In this document: positions 1 through 10,111 of the stretch, one piece after another
Numbering within the stretch: the stretch's first letter is position 1
Layout: each line of letters begins with the position of its first letter
Assembly (NCBI GenBank): GCA_003254885.1
Contig: QANT01005470.1
Coordinates: 1-20,929 of the forward strand
Direction of reading: 5' to 3'
Length of the DNA stretch: 20,929 bases
Source of the DNA: Purshia tridentata
Taxonomy: Eukaryota; Streptophyta; Magnoliopsida; Rosales; Rosaceae
The notes under the pieces: model-generated
What the model saw: only the letters and a program-made list of their open reading frames with translations
Databases searched by the model: none
Told to the model about the DNA's origin: nothing
Program-made: the position numbers and the translations under genes

Positions 1-1250
1 AATTAAACGATTTTCGATTTAATTACTTTTTTGTACGAATGAATTTTAAAAAGTAATTTAAAAAATGAACAATTTTAATTATAAGACTACACTTCATAAT
101 GGAAAAAAAGAAAATACAGCTAGCATTTATCGTGTAATATATAATGGGATAGAAAGTTGGAGACACCCAAAGCAGATCCTAATAATTACTCACCCCAAAG
201 GCAGTTCAATACTAGCCCATGTTCAGCATTGTACTCTACCAATTCTTTTGAGGAACCCTCTTTACATGAAATGGATATTAAACAAAGCTTATTTGTGTGT
301 GACTGTGCGTATATATATATATGTGTAAAAGAATTAGTAATCAGTAAGCAGCAAATCAATCTTAAATTATAGACATTAATTAATTAGTAAGCAGAAAATC
401 AACCCATAATTGTTCTTCTTAAATTAGTAGCTAGCTTATAAAAGTGGCCTAAATATGCGACAGAAATTAAACATCATGATAAGATTGATGAAAGCGAAAA
501 GATCTCTGAGTGCTTTGGCAGATATGTAATATAGATTGGGAACCCTTTTCTAGTGCAACGGCGATGAACTTGTTCCCTTAATTAATTGTGTTTATTATGA
601 AGGGGGTTGTGAACCTTGGTCCTTAATGCATGTACATGCTTTGTTAATTACTTTAATTAATTGTGCTAGAGATAACTAGCTAGAGACAAATTGGTTTACA
701 TTCTTTATTAAGTTATTGTTCAGCTTTATAGTGATGACAACTACACGTGTGTGGCAGTGCACATGTTGAGCAATTATGCAGAAACCTAACCCCCTTAATT
801 AACCTTTAAATTAATTATATATAATTGGTACAAGTGCATGTGGCCATTCTTAAAAGAAGAACATGTACTTCAAATGTATTTGGCACTACAACTATTTCAA
901 TTTGCAATTTAAAATCTATCTCAATGAAAAAAGGTATATGTATAGCATTACATGCATGTTCGGAAGTATTTAACGTTAACATGATTAAATGATAGACATA
1001 CTCTATTTCATAAATAAATTAAGCGCGTCAATATTGTGGCGGGAGAGTGGGAGTGGTGACTAAAATAAAAAATGTGAGTAAGTTGCATTGCATGCATGAT
1101 CATAACTTCATAATTCCCTAATGCTCTCTACCATGGCACCCATATATGGCAAACAAACGGTCGTTAAATGACAGTTAACGTCGCGGTTTTCGATTTTTCA
1201 AACACGCGATTGCGTAAACATTCCCCGTTATAGTCGTTGGGCCAAAGCTT
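1..1250. other. AT-rich intergenic region upstream of the PI4K gene
   Basis: No gene is supported here. The stretch is AT-rich, with many short TTAATTAA and CATGCATG type motifs and a short TA dinucleotide run at about 310-321. The open frames in it are short, have no recognisable domain and no consistent splice signals. A G-box-like CACGTG core lies near 745. The right-hand 150 bases are richer in CG dinucleotides and probably belong to the promoter of the kinase gene. Confidence 0.6.
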
Positions 1251-1252
1251 TC

Positions 1253-1258
1253 TATAAA
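1253..1258 (+). promoter_or_regulatory. Probable TATA box of the PI4K gamma gene
   Basis: A TATAAA hexamer lies about 30 bases before a CT-rich stretch (about 1279-1320) that looks like a typical plant transcription start and early leader. It is the only well-placed TATA motif between the AT-rich spacer and the kinase ATG at 2025. The start site itself, probably near 1285, is inferred. Confidence 0.55.
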
Positions 1259-1535
1259 GCCAACGGCTACAAATCCGTTCTCTCTCTCAGTCTCTCAGTG
1301 TCTCTATCTATCTTTATCGACGACAAATTTATCGTCGCAGAAAAACTCGGGGAGAAGATCGCGGAGCTTTCTTCGACGACGACAATCCACCTCCCATCCA
1401 TCCATTCTGAGCAAAACGGAAGAAAAACTCGGCTGGAGTCATTTAATCGGCAATTAACCGCCACCACCCTTGTAAGCCATGCAATGCATTTAAGCTCTCA
1501 TTCTTGACCCCATTTCCTTTGATTCTTTCCCTTAG

Positions 1536-1959
1536 GTAAGAATCCACTCTCTCCTCAAACATTATCTGCCCCCAAATCTTTATCGAGAGTTTACGTTTTT
1601 TTTCAATAGTTCCCATCGTGTGTCCTGTTCTGTTCTGTTCTGTTCTGTTTCTTCAAGACCCCCCACATAGTGTTCACTTTGATTCGATTTAAATTCTCTT
1701 TGGAAGCTTCAAGAAGTTGGTTTTCTTATATTTTATATATATTACTTGTTCGATTAGGATCTGGGTTTATAAGGGTTTCTCTTGAATCCCGGGGATTTGA
1801 TTCAATTTCATTTCTTTCTGGGGATTTTCGATTTTTTCCCTTTACATTGTACAGATTTTGGGTTTCTCGTTTTTATTTTTTATTTTTATTTTATCTGGTT
1901 TTAGCGTTTATCAATGTGATTGAAGGACTTGATCAGAGGGCCTTGCACTTTGAATTCAG
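1536..1959 (+). other. Probable 5' UTR intron of the PI4K gamma gene
   Basis: A strong donor (TTAG|GTAAGA) occurs at 1536, followed by several hundred U-rich bases with a (CTGTT)5 repeat at 1625-1649. Acceptor candidates are the CAG ending at 1936 and the CAG ending at 1959, both before the ATG at 2025. The leader from about 1285 to 2024 is very long for an unspliced plant 5' UTR and contains upstream ATGs, which fits removal of an intron. The acceptor choice is uncertain. Confidence 0.45.
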
Positions 1960-2024
1960 AAACAAACGAGGAGGTCCTGATTTTTAAGTTTTCCTGTGGT
2001 GAAATTGTGAAAAGTCTTTGAAAA

Positions 2025-3860
2025 ATGTCTGTCGCCGATGTTGCCCTGGGTCCGATTCGCAAAGAATCGGTATATTCTTTCGGGTTCTGGGAAAGCCAGC
2101 TGGGGCATTGTTCTAGCGAATCGATCATGTTGTATCTGAGTGTTGCCGGCTCTGTGATTCCCATGCGTGTTTTAGAGTCCGATTCGATTGCTTCAGTGAA
2201 GCTCAGGATCCAAACGTGTAAAGGATTCGTAGCAAAGAAGCAGAAGCTTGTTTTTGGAGGCAGGGAATTGGCCCGGAACGAAAGTCTCATTAAGGACTAT
2301 GGCATTACCGGTGACAATGTTCTGCACTTGGTTCTAAGGCTTTCTGATCTTTTGCATATCACTGTTAGGACCATTTGTGGGAAGCACTTCCAGTTCCATG
2401 TTGATCGACATCGAAATGTCGGGTATCTGAAGCAACGGATTTTGAAGAAAGGGAAAGCTGATGATCCTGAGGATCAGGAACTTTTCTTCAATGGTGAAAA
2501 GCTTGATGACCAGAGGCTCATCAATGATATTTGTAAGAACAGTGATGATGTCATTCACTTGGTGGTTCAGAAATCGGCAAAGGTTAGAGCTAAACATTTT
2601 GAGAAAGATTTGGAGCTTTCAGTTGTGGCATCGGTTTCGAAGGTAAGAGGAGAAGGAGTCAATGGAGTTGAGAACCATCGACCCTCGGAGGTTCCACTTG
2701 TAACATGGGAGTCACTTGGTCGAAACTTAGATTACTTGTTGGAACCAATTAATGTCAATCCCAAGGTTAAACTGCCCTCTTATGTATGGGATATGATTAG
2801 CTCTACATTTAAAGGTATGGAGAAGGGCACTCAACCTATCAGGTCCTCTGAGGGTACTGGAGGAACTTATTTCATGCAAGATTCTTGCCAGGAGATTATT
2901 TCTGTCTTCAAGCCTGTTGATGAGGAGCCTAATGCAGTGAACAATCCCCGAGGCTTATCCGAATCATCGGATGGTGAAGGGTTGAAGAGGGGAACAAGGG
3001 TAGGAGAAGGAGCCGTGAGGGAAGTCGCAGCATTCTTGTTAGATCATCCCAGGAGCGGGCCTCGTACGTTATCAGGTGAGACCATGGGATTTGCTGGGGT
3101 GCCACCTACAATTTTGGTTAGGTGCTTGCACAAAGGATTTAATCATCCCAAAGGGTATGAGTGCTCATCAAAGAATGTTAAGATTGGGTCATTGCAAATG
3201 TTCATGAAGAATGATGGAAGTTGTGAGGACATGGGTCCTGGCCGCTTCCCCGTGGAGGAGGTGCACAAGATTAGTGTTTTTGATATAAGAATGGCAAATG
3301 CAGACAGGCATGCTGGGAACATTTTGTTTAGAAAACAGGAAGATGGTCGGACTGTGCTTATTCCAATTGATCATGGATACTGCCTGCCTGAGAATGTAAG
3401 TGTCTCTGTTCTTTTTTTCTTTCATGCTTTGCTATCTTAGTAACATTTTAAATGTTTTACTGATAAATTGATCTATCTGCAGTTCAAAGATTGCACGTTT
3501 GATTGGCTTTACTGGCCACAAGCTCGCCAGCCATATTCTCCTGACACCATTGAGTACATAAATTCATTAGATGCTGAACAAGATCTTGCACTCCTGAAAT
3601 TTTATGGGTGGGACATTTCTGTTGAGTGTGTCCGAACACTTCGTATCTCGACCATGCTTCTGAAGAAAGGGGTAGAGAGAGGTCTGAGTCCCTTTGCCAT
3701 TGGGAGCCTCATGTGCAGAGAAAATATAAACAAAGAATCAGTGATTGAGGAGATTGTACGTGAAGCTCAGGATTCCTTGCTCCCTGGCATGAGTGAAGCT
3801 GCTTTTCTTGAAGCCATCTCTCAGGTCATGGATTCCCGAATTGACAAGCTTGGAAAATAA
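2025..3860 (+). CDS. PI4KG4: Phosphatidylinositol 4-kinase gamma with two ubiquitin-like domains (PI4Kgamma4/UbDKgamma4 type)
   Basis: Two coding exons, 2025-3395 and 3483-3860, joined across an 87-base GT-AG intron, give 582 aa. Visible domains are two consecutive ubiquitin-like folds (about residues 35-107 and 110-182), a variable linker, and a PI3/4-kinase-type catalytic domain (about 275-550). Catalytic features are the VFKP lysine near residue 296, the N-A-D-R-H-A-G-N loop at 425-432 and IDHGYC around 448-453. The family was named for lipid kinase homology, but Arabidopsis PI4Kgamma4 is reported to act as a protein kinase on ubiquitin-pathway partners such as UFD1 and RPN10. That activity is family knowledge, not visible here. 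The ATG at 2025 gives the family-like start M-S-V-A-D-V-A-L. Closest match from memory is Arabidopsis At2g46500 (about 566 aa). The segment before VFKP reads QDSCQEIIS, one residue shorter than the usual QDSSGxxYVS. No frame breaks are seen. Confidence 0.95.
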
Positions 3861-4280
3861 TTTTCATCAATGTTATAGGTACATATTTGTATGTATTAAG
3901 TGAATGACCAGTCCATTTTTGGATGGACTCCAGGTTGTATGAAATGGGGATGGCTTATCTAGTTGCTTATAAGCTTGAAGCCTCCCTTTCATTTCTATCA
4001 ATTTGACAGATACAATACCAAGACTTTCTGTCAACTGCTATTAATGTGATCGTGAATAAGATGTAATTCTGATTTATGTATTGCGGGGGTCTGTATTACA
4101 TTGCTTGATAGCATTTTAAAATATATTTCTAGTTAAGGCCTCTCACCATCATTAGAGGTGTTTTCTGCCAACTATGGTAGCCAAAGCTCCTTTTTTAGAG
4201 TTGTAACTCTGTGTTTTAGGATAAATTATTGTGTGGTGTCATAGGATATAGTGTTATGCTATTGATCTACTTAAATTGTA
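3861..4280 (+). other. 3' UTR and downstream flank of PI4K gamma
   Basis: After the TAA at 3858-3860 comes a U-rich stretch with polyadenylation-like motifs, for example AATAAG near 4054 followed by TGTAAT. The transcript probably ends between about 4080 and 4140. No reading frame of note is present. Confidence 0.4.
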
Positions 4281-4296
4281 TTTTAGATATTAAATT

Positions 4297-4630
4297 AGGG
4301 AAAAAATAAATTTGGTCTATAAATTTACCCTAAAAATAAATTTAGTTCTTGTGGTTTCAAAACTCTACATGATCATTGAATTTTAAGGATATTTTATAAT
4401 TAAAATGAAGTTTTTTTTATCAAACTAAAACTCGCAAGTTTTATTAAAAAATAATAAAAAACTATGTATATAATCTTTAATTTGATTTTTAAACAAAATT
4501 GAAAATTTAAATTTGTTTCCTCATATTGCAAAAAACATAAAACACATGTACCAAATATAGAGTTTTGAAATCACATCAACCAAATATGTTTTGAAATAAA
4601 ACACAAAGACTAAAAATATTTTTTTTTCCT
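4297..4630. mobile_element. Foldback/MITE-like element with imperfect terminal inverted repeats
   Basis: The left arm (about 4297-4367) and right arm (about 4558-4630) are imperfect reverse complements. At the outer ends, AGGGAAAAAATAAATTTGGTCT pairs with AGACTAAAAATATTTTTTTTCCT. At the inner ends, GTGGTTTCAAAACTCTA pairs with TAGAGTTTTGAAATCAC. The intervening roughly 190 bases are AT-rich and non-coding. A non-autonomous foldback transposon is the simplest reading. I could not define a clean target-site duplication or a superfamily. Confidence 0.5.
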
Positions 4631-4649
4631 AAAATATGAGATTCGAAGC

Positions 4650-5400
4650 ACTTGGTTTTATTGAATTGTGTATGGGGGTGAATATTGCTCTGGTTCAATC
4701 TAATGGATACCTAATGGCCGGATTCTCATCTGTTCTTGTTTCCCTTTGAGGGTGTGATTTGTGAGATTCTAGGTCTTTGAAAATTTGAACTCCATACACC
4801 TCTCTTCCTTGACATGCTAATAATTGCTAATTTGCTATTCTTCTGTTTACATTATTTTCTATATTTCTCATTGTTCATCTTAAGAAGTTACCAGAAGACA
4901 TGGCACTTTGGCAGAACCACTAACTTGTTATAGCATCATCTTCGTAGGTATGATGATTCCCATCCCCACAGGCTCAACTCGTTACTCAGCATTGCTGGTT
5001 GGAAACCCCTCTGCCATTCAATGATTAAACGAAGACTGATGGTTATTGGTTCCCTGCCAAGGCCATGTGAGTTTTAAGTTTTAACCCTAATAACATGCAG
5101 TACAAATGGACATGCTTGTACAAATTTGTCAGACCCACTTTCCTATTTTCTTTCATGGGCCCTCCCTTCCTTTAATCTTTGAAACCTTCGACCTTGTCTT
5201 GGGCTGCAAATTTGCTTCCGCCATAATCGATCAAAATTCATGTATAATAAGCCTAGAGTAAAACTTTTGTTACTAAATGAGAAAGATAGATGGATTAATA
5301 TATATATTTGTAATAAGTAAATTTTTCTCCTAAGTATAGAGTAGATACAAACAGCAAAAGCCACCACTCTTCGCCAAACAGAGATAAACTTTCATGCCCC
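4650..5400. other. Intergenic spacer, no gene recognised
   Basis: Mixed-composition non-coding DNA. Short open frames on both strands (for example minus strand 5143-5367) have no recognisable domain and no codon bias like the neighbouring genes. Confidence 0.5.
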
Positions 5401-5575
5401 TATGATGCCAAGTCAGCAACTTGACTTGGTGTCATCGAGCACCAAACACCAAGTCCTCGAGTGCTCGGTAGAGTTGCCGAGTGCTTGACACTTCATTTTC
5501 TTCTTCTTTCCGAGCGCTTAGCATTGTTTGTAATGCCAAGTTAGCAATCTAGTCTGGCATCATCGAGATAGGTAA
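5400..5575. repeat. Hairpin-rich repeat with two diverged direct copies
   Basis: Two similar segments, about 5403-5440 and 5530-5567, both read ATGCCAAGT(C/T)AGCAA and both end in CATCGAG. Each also folds on itself: ATGCCAAGTCA faces TGACTTGG in the first, and ATGCCAAGTTAG faces CTAGTCTGGCAT in the second. Between them lie repeated GAGTGCT and GCCGAGTGC motifs, including a CGAGCAC...GTGCTCG inverted pair. This resembles terminal or subterminal repeats of a DNA transposon, but the family cannot be assigned from the sequence alone. Confidence 0.4.
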
Positions 5576-6033
5576 GTTATTTCCCACCACAAAATAAGAA
5601 ACATTGAGCCAAAACAAAACAACAACAAAAATAATGCTAAGAATTTGAATCTTGTGTATCAAGTTAGAGGGTGTTTTCGCTGCAAAAGGATTTAAAAATG
5701 TGAATTTGCAAAATCCAATGATAAAAAATGTGTTCGCATCCTACAAACTTCTACATGTTAACTACATTCTCAAATTATTGTAAATATACGAATCCCAAAA
5801 TATACTTAAATATGAATCAATAAAATACGATCACATTTTCCAATACCTCAACTTTGTACTCAATTTTAGAATCACTAATAATACTCTTCAAACAGTAAAC
5901 TAGAAAGGGCAAAAATGAAAGATGATCAAAGTCTCCCTTTCACACTTTTGTCTCAACCCACCCACTTCCATTTTCCCACATACTCTTATTAAGCCCGGAA
6001 GACCCACCTCCCCATCCAAACACACCCCAGCGT

Positions 6034-6060
6034 CTCCTCTCTCTCTCTCTCTTCCCTCTC
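6034..6060 (+). repeat. CT-rich microsatellite in the leader of the NHL gene
   Basis: A run of CT dinucleotides about 75-100 bases before the ATG at 6133. CT tracts in this position are common in plant core promoters and 5' leaders. I see no strong TATA box for this gene. Confidence 0.5.
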
Positions 6061-6132
6061 ACTGTCTGTGTGTTACTCACAGATCCACCGCTACCTTCTC
6101 CTCTTATTCTGAGCTCATTGGCTTCTTCAGCC

Positions 6133-6759
6133 ATGAGCAAGCCTCAGACTCAGAGACCCAAACCACCACCTTCGGGTCGCACAAACCTCGCCTCCTGCAT
6201 AGTCGCCACTGTCTTCCTAATCTTCGTGGTCATCGTCTCCCTCATCGTCTACTTCACTGTCTTCAAACCCAAAGACCCCAAAATCTCCGTCAGCGCCGTA
6301 CAGCTCCCTTCCTTCTCAATCCAGAACTCCACCGTCACCTTCACTTTTTCCCAATACGTCGCCGTTCGGAACCCGAACAGAGCGGCGTTCCGCCACTACG
6401 ACAGCACCCTCCAGCTCCTCTACTCCGGCAGTCAAGTCGGGTTTATGTTCATACCCGCCGGCAGTATCGAAGCGGGTCAGACCCGGTACCTGGCGGCCAC
6501 GTTCTCTGTCCAGTCGTTCCCGGTTTCGGACCCGAATCGGGCCGTGGGTGTCGTCCAGGACCCGATGATGGGGTCCACATTCGGCGATGGGTTAAGTGGG
6601 TTTCGTGGGGGCGGGGCAACGATGGAAATAGAGTCGAGGATGGAGATGGCGGGTCGGGTTCGGGTCATGCACTTCTTCACCCACCATGCGGAGGCTAAAT
6701 CTGGGTGTAAAGTTATCATTTCTGTGAGTGATGGATCTGTGTTGGGTTTTCATTGTTGA
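6133..6759 (+). CDS. NDR1/HIN1-like (NHL), LEA_2-family single-pass membrane protein
   Basis: 208 aa from the ATG at 6133, which sits in a good plant context (AGCCATGAGC). Layout: a short Pro/Lys/Gln-rich cytosolic N-terminus (1-20), one strong hydrophobic helix (about 21-43), then an extracytosolic LEA_2-type beta domain (about 50-190) with the family segment VRNPNRAAF at 78-86 and VGFMFIPAG at 102-110. NHL proteins are membrane-anchored, and several are linked to pathogen or stress responses. The role of this member is not shown by sequence. The gene has no intron within the primary model and uses GC-rich third positions, unlike the AT-rich surroundings. In-frame reading upstream to 6070 would need a GTG start and is rejected. 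A possible 63-base intron at 6724-6786 would replace the last residues; see findings. It converges with the lipase gene. Confidence 0.88.
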   Translation: MSKPQTQRPKPPPSGRTNLASCIVATVFLIFVVIVSLIVYFTVFKPKDPKISVSAVQLPSFSIQNSTVTFTFSQYVAVRNPNRAAFRHYDSTLQLLYSGSQVGFMFIPAGSIEAGQTRYLAATFSVQSFPVSDPNRAVGVVQDPMMGSTFGDGLSGFRGGGATMEIESRMEMAGRVRVMHFFTHHAEAKSGCKVIISVSDGSVLGFHC

Positions 6760-6804
6760 CTGTTAATTGTTTTTATTTTTTTTCAGGTGAGTGACAGAGT
6801 GTAG

Positions 6805-8188
6805 CTTAATTTGTAGGTTTTGCCAAAATTGGTAACTTGGGCTTGTTAAATTTGTTAACTAAACTAAACCATTTTAATGGAAGTGTAAAAATGAATTATT
6901 TTCCACAATCATGTTGTTCTCTTCTGTTGTTGTCATGATGCATGTTCTGGGCTTTTCAGCTTTTGGGTTTCACTTTGTTTAATTGGTTTAGGTGCTCATA
7001 TATAATCATAAAGCTACTGGCTTTGTAGAAAATGAAGTTGGTGGATAATTGGGTTGGAATTGTTGCGAGTTGTGAACTGTGTAGCCTTGAAGAAGAGGAA
7101 AGGTGGGTACACACTACACTACACAGTGGAAGGGGAGGCTTTTTGCTTTTGCTTTTCTTGGGTTTGCTGAATGCAGGGAGGGAGGGGAGAGAGAGATTAA
7201 TTAGAGTTTAAGTAAAGGATGATACTTGGATCCTAATTCCTAGTTTCTGCTCCTAGTACATGTGGATTTTGGACTCTAATAATATAACAAAATAAGCCAA
7301 TTATTTGGGGGATTTAAGACTGAGAAGATTGATTGGGAATGGGTCCCACCTCCAGGGTCCAATCATCAAGTAAAGGATCTGCGTCTGTGGTTAAAGAAGC
7401 GTGGAATATGGCTGCTTAAATAAGTTAAATCTATAAAACTGACCGTAGCAGTAAATGATTAATTCAGTAATTCAGTAAAGTGGTGATGGGGGTGAATTTT
7501 TTTTTTAATTGTGTTGAGTGGAGAGTGCAGCCATGACAATGGCATTGGGATTCGAGTCAGCCTTTTTGACTTTTCCATAATTATTCACACCATGTCTTAC
7601 GGCCTTTTTACGGCAATTGGACCCTACCCAGTCAAAAAAAAATAAAAACTCTATAATTGTCTTATTTTCCTTATCCTTATCATCTAGTATTTTTATTAAA
7701 AAAAATGTTTTTCGTTCTGGATTGCTGAAAAAGAGTTAAATAGCGCATGAACTATGAAGAAAGATATAGATGATGCAAGTCAAGACCTTCAAGAATCTGT
7801 GTTTGCTTTCACTGGATGTGACGGAAGAAATTAAAATTGTCTCCCTTTTTGTTTTCCATTAAAATGTGAACCTTTTGATTTTGTCTAAGTTTTAAATCTA
7901 TTTTAAGGATTTTATGATAAGAATCATAAGATCAACAAAGACACCTTATAGGCCTCGTTTGAAAAAAGAAACCAGTAGTTTCAACTTCAAATAAAATGTG
8001 CATGTATGCTACAATTCACAATTTACAACTCTTTCTTTAACATATCAAAACAGCCTCCTAATTGTTCTTCATTTGTTTGGTTTATTCTTTCCAAATTGAT
8101 GGCTGATACAAATAAGCTTAGAGAATGCTTGACTAATCAAAATGATTACAAGTACATTAGGAAATAATCACAATAATTACACTCAGAA
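6805..8188. other. Convergent intergenic region between NHL and lipase genes
   Basis: This holds the 3' ends of both flanking genes and otherwise AT-rich non-coding sequence. There are homopolymer runs (for example about 7499-7507) but no open frame with a recognisable domain, no tRNA-like fold and no clear transposon ends. Confidence 0.5.
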
Positions 8189-10111
8189 TTAACGGTATTT
8201 GTGGACCTCAGACTGTAATTGCAGACCATCTCTCCACCATTGGTGAATTCCATGGGCTTCTTTAAGATCCCTGGAAGGCGTTAAATTAACTGTTAGGTTT
8301 GCAGAAGGAATGAGATGCAATGGTGGCTCAGGCGTTGACCCCTTTCCCATTGCATGCATTAGTAGACCCCCAATGGAATTCTGGGTTGCTAATCTCTCAA
8401 TGGCTCCTGCTCCAATATCCTTCATCTTCTTCCTATGCTCAAAATACCCAATATATTCAGAGCAAAGGTCATCAGTTGGATTGACAAATAGACTAGGGAA
8501 CCATGCAGACAGAGTAGTGAATGGGTCTTCTTCTGATCGACCTCCTCTCTGTTGTGTAGCCTTTGCTTTCATTGCAAGAGTGAGTCCTGCAGTAATCACA
8601 CTGCCTGCAATCCGAAGCCCATGTTTCACATTCTTATCCTTAATCCTCTCTATTGGGGCAGAAACGAATGGTGGATTGAAGAGAAAAGATTTGAGAAAAA
8701 TGCCAGTCTTGGCCATAGTTTTTCCAGCAAGCATTGCCATGGATGACCCTAAGGAATGGCCAGCTAACCAAACATTTGCATCACCTGCTGCAGCAACCAT
8801 ATTTCGAACAGCCTGCATAGCAATCTCAAATCGAGATGTCCGGTGAAGTCCATTTCGGATTACCTCAACATCCAACTGAAGATCTCGTGAGACGGAGTCC
8901 TGCTTCGTTAAGGTGCCTCGGAAGGCAATTACAAAACAAGGTCTTCCCTCCAGTGAATGGCTAGCAAGAGAAGGAGGAGGCTTAAATTCATAAATGGCAC
9001 CAAAGATGGAAAAACCAACATCATCCACCAGCTGACGGAGTAACTTAAAATGAAAGAACTCCCACCAAGGCGGAGCAAGGGCATGGGGACCTTCACGTTT
9101 CTCTTGGCAATCCCGCTCAAGAATGTAGACACCCTGAACCAAACTGGCAGCAACAGACCTTTGATGATGAGTGTTCTCCCTGCATAGGATGACAAACATT
9201 TTAATTCCCATATCATCTTGCAAATTCAGAGGGAAAGAAAAATAGAAAGCAACAATATTGAAGCGGCTGAATTCCAGAAAAAAAACAAAAAAAAAAAAAG
9301 TTGTTCCATCTGGACCAATATTGGTGAAGGATAGACAAGGACACAATAAATTTAAATTTCATGCAAGAAGTTTGTACAAGTAGAGGTTTATTCCGCAAGA
9401 TAAAAAAAAACTTCCAGATATTACAAACCACAACATGGAAATCTGCGTTATATGATGCCAGAATGACATAATTCGGCATCTGACTGTCAAGACACAGATA
9501 AACTAAATGCAATAAAAGAGAAAAAGGCATGAAGTTAGCATATCAACTCAGAATGCACAGGCCAGTATATGAACTGCTTGTACCATCAATAATTCACATT
9601 AGAGATGTGCATAACACAAGGGAAATAATTCACATTTTCATCATTACTCTCTTTTTAGTTTGATAAAAATGGACTGAACAACAAGACTGGCTCGTACAAG
9701 TATGCATCTGAGTCGTGTCAACAATCTTTTGATAACAGATTATCCGGGCACGAGATTCCATTAGATTTTGCCAATAGAACTTCATAGTTGACAATTGCAA
9801 TTGCAAGAGCTCAACCACATAAAAAGGAAACAGCTCTAATAGAAGAATCCATCTTCATATGGTTTGGTTAATAGCATTAGTTCATTGACTGAAAAACAGT
9901 CAGTCACAACTCACAAGCACTTCCTCCACATCATTGTGGGAAAAAAGATACAAACTTCAGATTCCAAACCTAAAAAGAATTGTAGGATTTAAAAGAAGTT
10001 CATTCATTCATTCATATTTTAAAAGATGAATGGTCCTGAAAGTTCTCACCAGTCAACTGAAGTTAGGTGCAATGGTCCTGAAAGGTCAAAAAATTCCCTC
10101 TCGGAGGCCAT
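8189..10111 (-). CDS. Lipase class 3 / GDSL esterase At4g10955-like alpha/beta hydrolase
   Basis: Two coding exons on the minus strand, 10050-10111 and 8189-9179, joined across an 870-base intron, give 350 aa, the length I recall for Arabidopsis At4g10955. Exon 1 encodes only MASEREFFDLSGPLHLTSVD plus the first two bases of a Trp codon (TG|GTGAGA). Exon 2 starts after TGCAG and continues W-E-N-T-H-H-Q-R-S-V-A-A-S-L-V-Q. The lipase nucleophile elbow GHSLG is at 161-165 (Ser163). FVIAFRGT lies at 103-110, a probable acidic residue in the NPTDD segment (254-258), and a C-terminal EAHGIHQWW segment (328-336) could supply the histidine. Family members are annotated as GDSL esterase/lipase, but the GxSxG core and fold are class-3 lipase-like. 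The substrate is unknown. I see no signal peptide, so it is probably cytosolic. The longer open frame through 9346 is intron sequence. Confidence 0.93.

Noticed and set aside
65-372. Small open frames at the left edge
   Set aside because: Low-complexity AT-rich sequence with no domain, no splice signals and overlapping alternative frames.
6070-6132. N-terminal extension of the NHL protein by 21 residues
   Set aside because: The codon at 6070 is GTG, not ATG. The ATG at 6133 has better context and gives the normal NHL layout with the membrane helix near residue 21.
5922-6698. Plus-strand frame of 258 codons overlapping the NHL gene
   Set aside because: It is a shifted frame of the GC-rich NHL coding region and leader, Pro/His/Arg-rich and without a domain.
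8310-8846. Plus-strand frame of 178 codons opposite the lipase
   Set aside because: It is antisense to the well-supported lipase exon 2.
9180-9346. Longer N-terminus of the lipase through 9346
   Set aside because: The extra frame reads poly-Phe and intron-like sequence and ends at a TGCAG acceptor. The true N-terminus is the small exon at 10050-10111, which restores the Trp codon and the family start.
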